Assembly: GCF_000341285.1 (NCBI RefSeq)
Contig: NW_005178448.1
Span: 31,612-95,611, forward strand
Source: Galdieria sulphuraria
Lineage: Eukaryota > Rhodophyta > Bangiophyceae > Galdieriales > Galdieriaceae
Direction: 5' to 3'
Length of the DNA: 64,000 bases
Shown: one piece after another, positions 56,309 through 64,000 of the stretch
Layout: each line of letters begins with the position of its first letter
Position numbering within the stretch: the first letter of the stretch is position 1
Translations under genes and position numbers: made by a program
Notes under the pieces: model-generated
Database searches by the model: none
Told to the model about the DNA's origin: nothing
The model's input: the letters and a program-made list of their open reading frames with translations, nothing else

Positions 56309-57385
56309 ATGAAGAGGTATTTATGTTATTTGCTGGTAACTCTACTTGTGGCAACTGTTCTCACTCGCTCTGCAAACGCGGATACTGGGACTTTTTCTTC
56401 TTCATTTTCTTCTGGTAATGGTGAAGCTTCAGGCTCTTCGGAAGCAACCAGTGGTGCTCAATCTTCAAGTTCCGACTCTCAAGCAAACTCAAAGGGACTC
56501 GGTTCAGCTCTGTCTATTGACTCCAGTTCTACCTCTTCACAAGGTAGCTCAAGTCTTTCTATCTCATCTTCTGAAGGTACTGCTACTGCAAAGGGAATAA
56601 CAGCTGGAGCCAATGAAAAAAGTAGCACAGCAGCAGGTTCGAAAGCAACTTCTACTAAAAATGGAGCTGCTTTCGGTGCAGCTGGATCAAATAGCTTCGA
56701 TTCCACAATAGATGGTATCAACTTTCAGGGATCTCAATCAACTAGTTCATCAGCTTCCTTTGGACATGGAGCAGCTGCTTCTGCAGCTCAAGGTGAAACT
56801 CCTAATACTAGTGCAAAAAGTGCATCCGCAACAGAAGGAAATGCATTAGCACAGGACACTTCCAACAGCAACTCAGGACCAAGTGGAGTATCAAGTAGCA
56901 GCCAAGCCAACACAATCGCTTTTCCAAATGGTGAAGCTGCAGCTTCAGGAGAAGCTAAAGCATCTGAGAACTTGAATTGCATGTGGCAGTATAAGCAACG
57001 ATGTCTTCCATGTGCTTCAGTTGATAACGGTATGTGCAAATGTTACTGGAAAGTTTTCGATAGTTGTGTCTGTCAAAGCCTCACTTGTGCCAAACCATTC
57101 TTCAAAGCAAGTGTGGATTCTGAGGTGCTCTCTTTGTCGGCTAATGGAGGTTTTTCTCAAGCGTCCGCAAATGCAGCTTCTACTGTTTTAGGAGGAAAAG
57201 ACAGTGCTTCTGTTCTTGGCTCAACTTTTAGTTCAGGCTCAACTTCTGCCTTCAGTGGCGCAAAAGGCAAACAGAACCAGGCAAAAGGCAGTGCGGAAAG
57301 TTTCGGATCTTCCTCTAGCGGCGGAAAATTTGGAAGCTACTCTGAAAATTACTTTCGTTCCGATATTCAGGTATTAGCAGCCTAA
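56309..57385 (+). CDS. Secreted Ser/Ala/Gly-rich protein with an eight-cysteine island
   Basis: A 358-aa intronless frame. A signal peptide (MKRYLCYLLVTLLVATVLTR) probably ends near SANA. Most of the protein is Ser/Ala/Gly-rich and low in complexity. A compact Cys module lies at about residues 224-255 with spacing C-x7-C-x2-C-x7-C-x-C-x7-C-x-C-x4-C (CMWQYKQRCLPC ... CKCYWKVFDSCVC). Low-complexity secreted proteins of this kind often coat walls or form extracellular matrix. No family is recognised and no membrane anchor is seen. Confidence 0.75.
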   Translation: MKRYLCYLLVTLLVATVLTRSANADTGTFSSSFSSGNGEASGSSEATSGAQSSSSDSQANSKGLGSALSIDSSSTSSQGSSSLSISSSEGTATAKGITAGANEKSSTAAGSKATSTKNGAAFGAAGSNSFDSTIDGINFQGSQSTSSSASFGHGAAASAAQGETPNTSAKSASATEGNALAQDTSNSNSGPSGVSSSSQANTIAFPNGEAAASGEAKASENLNCMWQYKQRCLPCASVDNGMCKCYWKVFDSCVCQSLTCAKPFFKASVDSEVLSLSANGGFSQASANAASTVLGGKDSASVLGSTFSSGSTSAFSGAKGKQNQAKGSAESFGSSSSGGKFGSYSENYFRSDIQVLAA

Positions 57386-57767
57386 ACGGCAAGTGTTGAA
57401 ATCTTCCAACTTGCTTTGTCACTTCTCACATATGACAATTCTGGGTCATTCTTGTTGCTGAAATATTACAAACATATATTCTGGGTTCTTTGTTGAACTG
57501 TTTTTTTTCTCTTTGTATCACGTTATAAAAATTTGTGTGTTTTTCAATGAGACTTTTACTAGCTTTCTCTCCCTCCAAATTGGCAATTCATTATTCTCAT
57601 CTATCAGAGAAAAACTTCATATTCATTGATCACCAAACAAGCTTACTTTTGAGCTCCTCATTATATTGTATTGCGTATCAAGTGGAAAAAGAAGAGACTA
57701 CTTGTTGAGCTTACTTTTATTGGTTCATGGGTTTTTCAAGCCTTGTTGATCAACCAACCAGACCACT
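57386..57767. other. Intergenic
   Basis: About 380 bp of A/T-rich 3' sequence between convergent genes; nothing recognised. Confidence 0.4.
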
Positions 57768-57983
57768 TTAGGATAGTACAAGTTTTCTTTTAGCAGCATC
57801 AATTAACCCATCTATTTGCTTTGGAAAATGGTTGATTAGCTTGTTAGATGCCCTGAAAAAGAACAAATCAGTACAACAAGTGCACAGCTGTTCAGTTTGG
57901 CTCATTAGAGACAAAGCTTGCAAGGCCTTTTGAGTATTTATGCCATCGTCAGTATTTCTTTCAATTTTCTGCTCTTCACTCAT
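57768..57983 (-). CDS. Very small protein, unknown
   Basis: The unspliced frame gives 71 aa. Removing a 33-nt GT-AG segment (57853-57885, with a strong ttctttttcag end) gives 60 aa that read as one amphipathic helix pair (LQALSLMSQTEQLASNKLI then HFPKQIDGLIDAAKRKL). Both versions are in frame. No family is recognised. A 33-nt intron would be at the short extreme for this genome. Confidence 0.45.
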   Translation of the reverse strand: MSEEQKIERNTDDGINTQKALQALSLMSQTEQLCTCCTDLFFFRASNKLINHFPKQIDGLIDAAKRKLVLS

Positions 57984-58519
57984 GAAAATGTATGACTAGT
58001 CAGAGAATTCTGATAATCTTGCCTCAGTTGGAGTGAAAGTAATCTATAAGTGCATTTCAAGACATCCAGTGACTTTATTTAGGACACTTGAGACAGTTGA
58101 ATGAAATTGTTACCTATTCGGAGTTCTAACAATTTACCTCTTCGGAAGTGGGAAGAAAAGATTCGTACAAAGCTACTTGAGACTGTTGAATAAATGGTTG
58201 AAAGTGCACTGATATACTTTGTATCTAGTAAGAATTCATAAAATATTTGGAAACCTGTTTATCATACAAAAAATTCTTCTTCTGCGACAGTAACTAGAAG
58301 GTTCTATTCTTACGAAACTTTAAAGAGTTTTCCTCGTTGCTACACGAAAATTCATTTTTCACAATCATAGCATGTGGTGCGTGCCCAGTTTCCAACAATC
58401 CTAAAGGTGGCTGATGGCAACCAACATCAGATTCATGGATATGGTTGAGACAAAATAATGCTACTTTCAAATAGCTTCAGCTACAAAAATCAATCGGATA
58501 TCATCAACCATTTGGAAAC
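57984..58519. other. Intergenic
   Basis: About 540 bp without recognised coding or RNA features. Confidence 0.4.
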
Positions 58520-59572
58520 CTACAAAGTTTTAAAATAAAATGAGTTGTTGAGACCATTTGTTTCCTTTAGAGCATTATCTACCGTCGTTAGAAAAGGAAA
58601 AGATTGTATTTCAGCAGACAAATTTAAAGGGTAGGTAATGCTATTCACGTTCATGCATACGTAACCCCATTCATATAAATGCCTAATGACATTGTTGGAT
58701 GCATCGTCATTTCGGACTTCTACTACTACACCATCCACCAACTGATGTTGAAAAAAGGATTGCATTCCAAGCATTGCTCTCCATTCGCTACCTTCCACAT
58801 CCAACTTGAGAAAAGTGATACTAGTAGGATACGGAATAACTTCATCTATACGAATAGTAGAGACATTTTCACTACCAACAGCCTCTACGTCATATGAAAC
58901 AGATGTTCCTCCAACATTTTTGTCTGATACAAAGCCAACTTGCACTCGGGCTCCACTGATGTTCGATACTGCTCTCCTCATCAAGTGAAAACGGTCTCCA
59001 AAAGAATTGATTCTCACAGCCATTGCGACTCCAAGAAATACTGATGATTGAACCTCAAAACCAAAAACTTCACAGTTTTTACTAGCAGCATATAGACCAA
59101 AGGAGCCAAAGTTCGTTCCAATATCTAGACAAAGACAATGTCCAACTCGACTTTTTGAAGAGTGCATATTATCGACAGTAGAAAGTCGATTGTTTCTATT
59201 TTGATGATGCCAATCAAATATATGATGTACGAACCTATCAAAATATCCACCAGATGACAGCATGCTAGCAGAAACGATGGAGTCAATTCGTGCTTTGAAT
59301 GCAACGAAATAATAGGGAGGGTTCGAATTACTGATACTTAAAACGTAGTCTTTTAAGCTAAGTCTAGTTATAGATTGTGTATCAGTGGAGACACCGTCCT
59401 CTGTGAGAAGAGGCTGAAAGGTATACTTTGGAAATGATGCCTCATGGATAACATTTGTCTCCTCGTTCACACAAGTTATTTTTCGTCGACTACTGAAAAT
59501 AACAACCAAAATGAAGCAGTTGAAAGCAAACCAAACAAGAGAAATCTTTGTAGATGCGAACCCCACCCGCAT
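58520..59572 (-). CDS. FkbM-family methyltransferase, type II membrane protein
   Basis: A 350-aa intronless frame. A hydrophobic anchor (SLVWFAFNCFILVVIFS) near the N-terminus suggests an ER/Golgi lumenal enzyme. The SAM-binding motif is HCLCLDIGTNFGSFGLYAA, followed by CEVFGFEVQ. The FkbM block ITFLKLDVEGSEWRAMLGM is complete. FkbM enzymes O-methylate sugars and other small molecules. With the anchor, methylation of surface glycans is a fair inference. Confidence 0.8.
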   Translation of the reverse strand: MRVGFASTKISLVWFAFNCFILVVIFSSRRKITCVNEETNVIHEASFPKYTFQPLLTEDGVSTDTQSITRLSLKDYVLSISNSNPPYYFVAFKARIDSIVSASMLSSGGYFDRFVHHIFDWHHQNRNNRLSTVDNMHSSKSRVGHCLCLDIGTNFGSFGLYAASKNCEVFGFEVQSSVFLGVAMAVRINSFGDRFHLMRRAVSNISGARVQVGFVSDKNVGGTSVSYDVEAVGSENVSTIRIDEVIPYPTSITFLKLDVEGSEWRAMLGMQSFFQHQLVDGVVVEVRNDDASNNVIRHLYEWGYVCMNVNSITYPLNLSAEIQSFPFLTTVDNALKETNGLNNSFYFKTL

Positions 59573-60272
59573 TGCTGAGTAACAATGGAAAAATTCTTGT
59601 CTAATTCTCGTCGATGAGAATGTCCTTGTTCAATAGAGAGACTGTTTGCCTTTTTAAAAGAAAAAAATAAAGAAAAGAGTTGCTACCTTATATTAGGAAT
59701 GTGCTAAGCTTTGTATATAATATAGAAAGCTAGAAATCTTGAAACACAGACTTCAACTTGCGTATTTTGCAAAGGAGTGCAATTAGGATACGGGCAAGGA
59801 AGTGTATCGAATAATACAACAAGAGAACACTTTGAAAGGTTTGAAATGTTGTATAAAAGTAAACTGTTTTCTATCTCTTCCCAAGTTACTTATGTTTGGA
59901 CGAAGAGAGAACAGTTAGTCTTGTTGAGAAAGTATATTGAAGAATATTTTCTCAACAGTTTTTGGCTTCCCAGTTCAAAGACTTGATTTCATTTTGCCGT
60001 TCTCGAATATCTTGCACATTATGGTTAATGATACCATTAAACTGAACACTTGCCTACAACCAAAACCTATTTCCAGTTAATCCAATTTTTATTTTTTTTA
60101 GTAAGAAAATAAATTGAAGCTACTCTTTCAACTTTTTGCAATATAGGCCTAGCGTACCTGACCGGAATTTCAGTTTTGATGATGCTTTCCACGGTTGAGC
60201 TAAACTTGTACCCACCTTCAAGACAGATTCAATCATACAGTGTAATACTGGTTGGCAATATTCCAACTAAAG
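59573..60272 (+). other. Intergenic with a short protein-like plus-strand piece
   Basis: About 700 bp. A plus-strand open piece ending at 59986 (with ISSQVTYVWTKREQLVLL and ATG at 59846) looks protein-like but is short and has no clear partner. Nothing else is recognised. Confidence 0.3.
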
Positions 60273-60716
60273 TTAAGATAATAAACCTGTGGAGGTTTCT
60301 TGAACACTGGAATTTGTGCCTTGCAAATAACTATACAACTCTTCATATATGTAAGTATTATTAACTCCATATAAAACTTGAAAGGCTTCATAAATTCCTT
60401 TTAATTGCGATTCGTGTTGGGACACCTTGCTTGACAGTTGAGTGACTCTATGGGAATTCAAGAAACACAGAGCGTATAACAGCTCTGCATCAAACGAGAC
60501 GAAATCGTGACAGATCCCGTAGCAGCTGGTATCATCACAAATATCTATCGGATAAAAAATTGGAGATAAATATAAAGAAGGCTTTTCGAAACAAATGCAT
60601 AAATCATAATTTTGTGTAGCAGAAAGAGGAATAGTATTTGCTCTCCTCGCAAATTGTACAATAATAAGTATACAAACGAGCCAGAATAACAGCCTTAACT
60701 GGGCTCTTTTCTCCAT
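60273..60716 (-). CDS. Secreted six-cysteine protein, paralogue of 61282-61725
   Basis: A 147-aa frame with a signal peptide (LRLLFWLVCILIIVQFA). The mature part has a CxC start (DLCICFEKP), then PIDICDDTSCYGICHDF, one more Cys, and a conserved helix LKGIYEAFQVLYG followed by NNTYIYEELYSYL. The same pattern occurs in the plus-strand gene at 61282, which has the same total length. The pair is divergent, 565 bp apart. Function is unknown; two N-glycosylation sites near the C-terminus fit secretion. Confidence 0.7.
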   Translation of the reverse strand: MEKRAQLRLLFWLVCILIIVQFARRANTIPLSATQNYDLCICFEKPSLYLSPIFYPIDICDDTSCYGICHDFVSFDAELLYALCFLNSHRVTQLSSKVSQHESQLKGIYEAFQVLYGVNNTYIYEELYSYLQGTNSSVQETSTGLLS

Positions 60717-61037
60717 TGTATAACAACAATCGACTTGATAACAATGAGAAGAGGTTGACTTGACGCCAAAAAAACAAGCTGAAAATCAACTCGTCTTCAA
60801 TCAATGAACAAGTCACCTATTGAAACCAGCTCAATTTTCCATCATCCATCGCAGGTGAGTTGCGCATCCATTTCTCCTCTTCCCTTGGACCTGGAATATT
60901 TGCTGGCAATTGCTAACCATTCATTGGTGGATCACCTTGTGAGTTGCGCATCAAAGTTGCGCACACGTTCATTTTCTAGAAAGCTTGTGATCCAGAATAA
61001 TAGCTTAAATACGAGGGTGTTGCACCGTGCAGAATTG
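60717..61037. other. Divergent intergenic region with a short repeated motif
   Basis: About 320 bp between divergent surface-protein genes. The 14-mer gtgagttgcgcatc occurs twice about 90 bp apart, followed closely by a third ttgcgca. It may be part of a shared promoter. The upstream open frame through this region lacks other support. Confidence 0.35.
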
Positions 61038-61325
61038 ATGTTTTTGTGCGCTTGCTTTTGTGCATCGAGTATTGTACCGGTGCTCACATCTGTTCATAGT
61101 TGCGACAGTTGTGACTGTACTCAATTCTGTTCTAGTACTGTAAACTCTACCCACTGCCTACTAGACGCAGTTCGTGATACAGTAGATTCGGTTTCTTCAA
61201 CTAGTTATACAAGTTCCGTTGCTATTGCAGCTCTTGTCATTTCCATTTTTTCAGTAGTCTTTTCAGTTGTATCAACCATCTATGTCACCAAAAGGCGTGT
61301 TTATTCAGCTAATTCTCATCTTTAG
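61038..61325 (+). CDS. Small Cys-rich membrane protein, tentative
   Basis: A 95-aa frame: a hydrophobic leader (MFLCACFCASSIVPVL), a Cys cluster (CDSCDCTQFCSS), one N-glycosylation site, a strong transmembrane helix (SVAIAALVISIFSVVFSVVS) and a short basic tail. It overlaps the start of the next gene by 44 bp in another frame, so one of the two starts may be wrong or they may be alternative transcripts. No family is known. Confidence 0.45.
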   Translation: MFLCACFCASSIVPVLTSVHSCDSCDCTQFCSSTVNSTHCLLDAVRDTVDSVSSTSYTSSVAIAALVISIFSVVFSVVSTIYVTKRRVYSANSHL

Positions 61326-61725
61326 CTTGCTTGCTTATGTCTCGGGATCCACTACCATTGATTATACTCACCAAGCCGACGTTTGCTTATGTAAGCTTGA
61401 AGGTGCATTAGAGCCTATCATCCAACTGATTGATTCTTGCACCGAATCTTCTTGTGACAGTATGTGTAGTTCCTTTGCTGACAGCATCAATTTCAATTCT
61501 ACTTGCCTTTATAGTCAGACAAATGTTGATGATACCATTGACGAGGACCTCGAGATTATAAGAAGTCAAATCAGTGGAATTTATGACGCTTTCAAAGCAT
61601 TATTCGGAGGCAAAGGTACTTATATTTATAAGGCTCTGGAGGCAGATCTGGAAAAACGTGAGGATGATTCAGATTTTAAATATCTCAAGCCGACACCGAC
61701 ACCGACAACGGCACCAAAGAAGTGA
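61282..61725 (+). CDS. Secreted six-cysteine protein, paralogue of 60273-60716
   Basis: A 147-aa frame starting at 61282. The signal peptide (FIQLILIFSLLAYVSG) is followed by DVCLCKLEGAL, LIDSCTESSCDSMCSSF, one more Cys and the shared helix ISGIYDAFKALFG with GTYIYKALEADLE. The end is acidic and then Thr/Pro-rich. Equal length and matching Cys pattern show that it duplicated with the divergent neighbour. Function is unknown. Confidence 0.72.
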   Translation: MSPKGVFIQLILIFSLLAYVSGSTTIDYTHQADVCLCKLEGALEPIIQLIDSCTESSCDSMCSSFADSINFNSTCLYSQTNVDDTIDEDLEIIRSQISGIYDAFKALFGGKGTYIYKALEADLEKREDDSDFKYLKPTPTPTTAPKK

Positions 61726-62074
61726 AAGTCGTTATATCCATAGTTATATTTTTAGTGTTGTGTTTTTTGCCTTGTTTAGGCAGCCTTTGAGTTTTCTAAA
61801 GTTAAATTCGTTTCTTTCTTTGAATGCAATCCATATACGTTACATTTCGATTCTATCTTCACAAAACACTTGAAAATCAATTACACTGTCAACTGATAAA
61901 TATGTATTGTATCAAAAGTAATGAAAGGTGGATGAACATCTCTTGAAAGCAACTCCTTATTTTATTATCTCGATAAGAAAATGATCGAAAAGTTTAGGAG
62001 CAATTCAAGCAACTAGTGATTTCCATTGACTGTTTTGTTCTATCCTAGAAGCAAAGAGTTGGTTTCTGTGAGAT

Positions 62075-62250
62075 ATATAGAAAAGGAAGCTGGTGAGAAC
62101 TAAAATGGTGCACAGACACGAGTTCTATCGAAACGTCGCAAAGATAGCATGCATGTCAACATAAATAGAAAAAGAAGCTAGTGAGAACAAAAATGCATCA
62201 CATCAGACACCAATCATGGAATCGGCGAAATTATAGCATGCATGATCAAA
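62075..62250. repeat. Imperfect tandem duplication upstream of the cytochrome b5 gene
   Basis: Two copies of about 80 bp (roughly 62075-62156 and 62163-62245). Both begin near atagaaaa-gaagct-gtgagaac and end in tagcatgcatg. The second copy contains the ATG of the cytochrome b5 gene. The ORF-free stretch from 61726 to here shows nothing else. Confidence 0.75.
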
Positions 62251-62670
62251 AAACCTTCGTCCCCAGGATACAGCCAAGTAGACTGGTTAAGAAGCAAACG
62301 GAATAAAACTCGCACGACAACAGTTCCCATACGTATGGAACAAGTCAAACAACACAACCGGAAAGACGACGCGTGGTTGGTAGGTTACTTGTTTGTACAA
62401 TTGTGCAAAAGTTGTTGTTCATTCTTAAAGGTTCTTCGTGGGAAAGTGTACGACGTTACAGAATATATTCCTTTTCATCCAGGAGGAGAGGCTGAAATTT
62501 GTCGTGCTATTGGGAAAGTAAGTCAATTTAAGGGACAAGTTGGTTGTTGAAGGTTGTTGTAGGATGCAACAAAGTTATTTCTTGCCAAACATCCGTGGGT
62601 AAACGCGGAATTTTTGCTATCAGCTTGTCTTATAGGTTATCTTTCAGAGGATTGTAGGGAAGGAGTATAG
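62242..62670 (+). CDS. Cytochrome b5 domain protein, RLF/Ncb5or-like
   Basis: Three exons (62242-62379, 62431-62517, 62563-62670; introns 51 and 45 nt) give 110 aa. The N-terminal PGYSQVDWLRSKRNK resembles the start of plant RLF and the b5 part of Ncb5or. The b5 domain has VKQHNRKDDAWLV, LRGKVYDVTEYIPFHPGGEA and KHPWVNAEFLL. The His of HPGG and the His before PWVN are the haem ligands. No reductase domain follows, as in plant RLF. It is likely a soluble electron carrier. Confidence 0.82.
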
Positions 62671-62835
62671 TTTCCAGTTGGAAAGCTCCTGTTAGGATTC
62701 TCAAAATTGTTTTTTAGCTACAAAATGTTGGAAATAATTGAAGTCACTAGAGATAATTAGTAGTACCTTTAAAAGCCACTGTTTTCTAACACAAACAACT
62801 ACAGGGAGCATCTTTATTCCGAAAGACAGCAACGA

Positions 62836-63984
62836 CTACACAATAATACGCATAACTACTAAAACAATAACCACTACAATCCCTGCAACTGCAACGCTTC
62901 CCAACACAACGCCAGCAATTGCAGTAGGGCTAGTTGAACTGGAAGACACGGCTTTGTTGGATGGATCACTGGAACTGGTTGCCGTTGCAAGTTGACTTCG
63001 CAATGATGACATATTTCTTTTCAAATCCTTATATTCCCTATTCAATGTAGAAATATTCGTCTCTATTATGTCGATACTTGTCGTGTAGTTAAGAGAGGAC
63101 ATGGTTCCATTCAATTGTTCCAAATCGTAAATAACTTGTTGTATCTCTTCCTTCGTATGGTTACTGTCCTTGCTGAGGTTCTTTCCAAGACTCATCATTT
63201 CATTGTACAATTTCGTAAAGTTATTGCTCATGTCCATTTCTATGTTGGACAACATAGTTTGAGTCGAGTTCAAGCTGGAATTGGTGGTACTCTCAAACAT
63301 GGAAACATAGTTGGCAAGAATAGTCAGATTGGTAGCCATTCCATCTATTTCGTTGGTTTGATTCAAACTCTCCAACATTTGCATAATGCTTTGAATCTGG
63401 GTATTCATAGTGGCCAGTTGTTGGGACACATTGTAACGTTCACCACAATCTCCTTGACAACATTCTGGCTGATAATAATAATAATAATAAGGATTATACC
63501 ATGAAGAATAATAATAATAATTGTAGTAGTCAGAAGGGTAGTAGCCGTAATAATCAGAAGGATAATAATAATCTTGCACATTCTCTTTCACATTCACATC
63601 TGCAACGGAACTTATATTCACTTTCACGTTGGGTAGATTGGACGACACTTGGATATTCTCTTGTATTTGTTCGCTCACTTGAGACTGTACCGTCGTATTA
63701 CTTGAAGGTTGTGGTTGCGGGCAATACGGATAGATATAGAATGGATATGCATACTTGTAATATTGTTCAAGTGCATCTAACACACTAGCAAAAGTTGATT
63801 GACAGTTTTCTTGTGTACAATTCATGCAGGTAGTCATATTATCTATATTACCCAGAAGATAAGGCTGTTGTCCATAATAGCCGCCGACATATATATAACA
63901 GGAACAGTTGTGTTGTGTTGCAGAGACCACTGAACAAGCCAACAGAGTAATGAGCAAGCTATAGATGGTTAAATAGTTGTTCAT
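62836..63984 (-). CDS. Tyr-rich, heavily N-glycosylated surface protein with C-terminal anchor
   Basis: A 382-aa intronless frame. A signal peptide (IYSLLITLLACSVVSA) is followed by a Cys module (NCSCYIYV ... CMNCTQENC) whose CxC start and later C-x2-C-x4-C recall the six-cysteine paralogues next door. A Tyr-rich block (YYGYYPSDYYNYYYY and more) leads to CCQGDCGERYN. A long helical region carries most of about 16 N-x-S/T sites, then a Ser/Thr stretch and a single transmembrane helix (AIAGVVLGSVAVAGIVVV). It looks like a type I cell-surface glycoprotein. Function is unknown; Tyr-rich proteins can cross-link in walls. Confidence 0.75.
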   Translation of the reverse strand: MNNYLTIYSLLITLLACSVVSATQHNCSCYIYVGGYYGQQPYLLGNIDNMTTCMNCTQENCQSTFASVLDALEQYYKYAYPFYIYPYCPQPQPSSNTTVQSQVSEQIQENIQVSSNLPNVKVNISSVADVNVKENVQDYYYPSDYYGYYPSDYYNYYYYSSWYNPYYYYYYQPECCQGDCGERYNVSQQLATMNTQIQSIMQMLESLNQTNEIDGMATNLTILANYVSMFESTTNSSLNSTQTMLSNIEMDMSNNFTKLYNEMMSLGKNLSKDSNHTKEEIQQVIYDLEQLNGTMSSLNYTTSIDIIETNISTLNREYKDLKRNMSSLRSQLATATSSSDPSNKAVSSSSTSPTAIAGVVLGSVAVAGIVVVIVLVVMRIIV

Positions 63985-64000
63985 TTAGCTTCCTGTTGTA

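Noticed and set aside
59846-59986. Short plus-strand piece resembling a protein C-terminus
   Set aside because: Too short, and no upstream exon could be joined with confidence.

Overview
The window looks like nuclear DNA of a unicellular red alga of the Cyanidiophyceae, most likely a Galdieria-type species. Three things point there. A phycobilisome rod-linker gene is split by an intron and carries a plastid transit peptide. Protein genes are packed tightly on both strands. Almost every split gene has very short GT-AG introns, mostly 40-60 nt. No rRNA gene, clear tRNA, CRISPR array, retroelement or transposon was recognised. Exon structures were assembled by eye from splice consensus, reading-frame phase and protein-family similarity; no alignment or RNA evidence was available.

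Layout. 1-13.5 kb: a cut-off membrane protein, an AIG1-like lipid hydrolase, an unknown membrane protein, a SelD-associated-type FAD/NAD oxidoreductase, a GT37-like fucosyltransferase, a plant-type phosphofructokinase, an RHD3/Sey1-like GTPase, the CAAX protease STE24 and an inositol-dehydrogenase-like enzyme. 13.5-17.6 kb: about 4 kb with no convincing gene. 17.6-37.5 kb: a dense housekeeping block. It covers chromosome maintenance (NSE4, STN1-like, SPC24), ribosome and RNA work (NOP16, TCF25/Rqc1, RPP40), transcription (GATA, SAP30-like), amino acid synthesis (P5C reductase, indole-glycerol-phosphate synthase), pyroglutamyl peptidase, the phycobilisome linker, and a protein joining a MIT domain to a PRONE RopGEF domain. 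37.9-44.5 kb: a four-helix voltage-sensor domain joined through a consensus intron to a TKL protein kinase, then a 15-exon GH36 alpha-galactosidase and an MLF-family protein. 45-64 kb: a sparse accessory region with an NTPase/nuclease-like protein, an LRR-RING-TRAF zinc-finger protein, an FkbM methyltransferase, a cytochrome b5 and a cluster of secreted or surface proteins.

How genes may work together. The alpha-galactosidase and phosphofructokinase fit a red-algal carbon economy in which floridoside, an alpha-galactosyl glycerol, is the main soluble store. The GT37-like enzyme, the FkbM enzyme and the surface proteins fit cell-wall or cell-surface work. The most unusual item is the voltage-sensor/kinase fusion (37924-39807), a possible membrane-potential-regulated kinase analogous in layout to voltage-sensing phosphatases. 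The MIT-PRONE fusion is the second.
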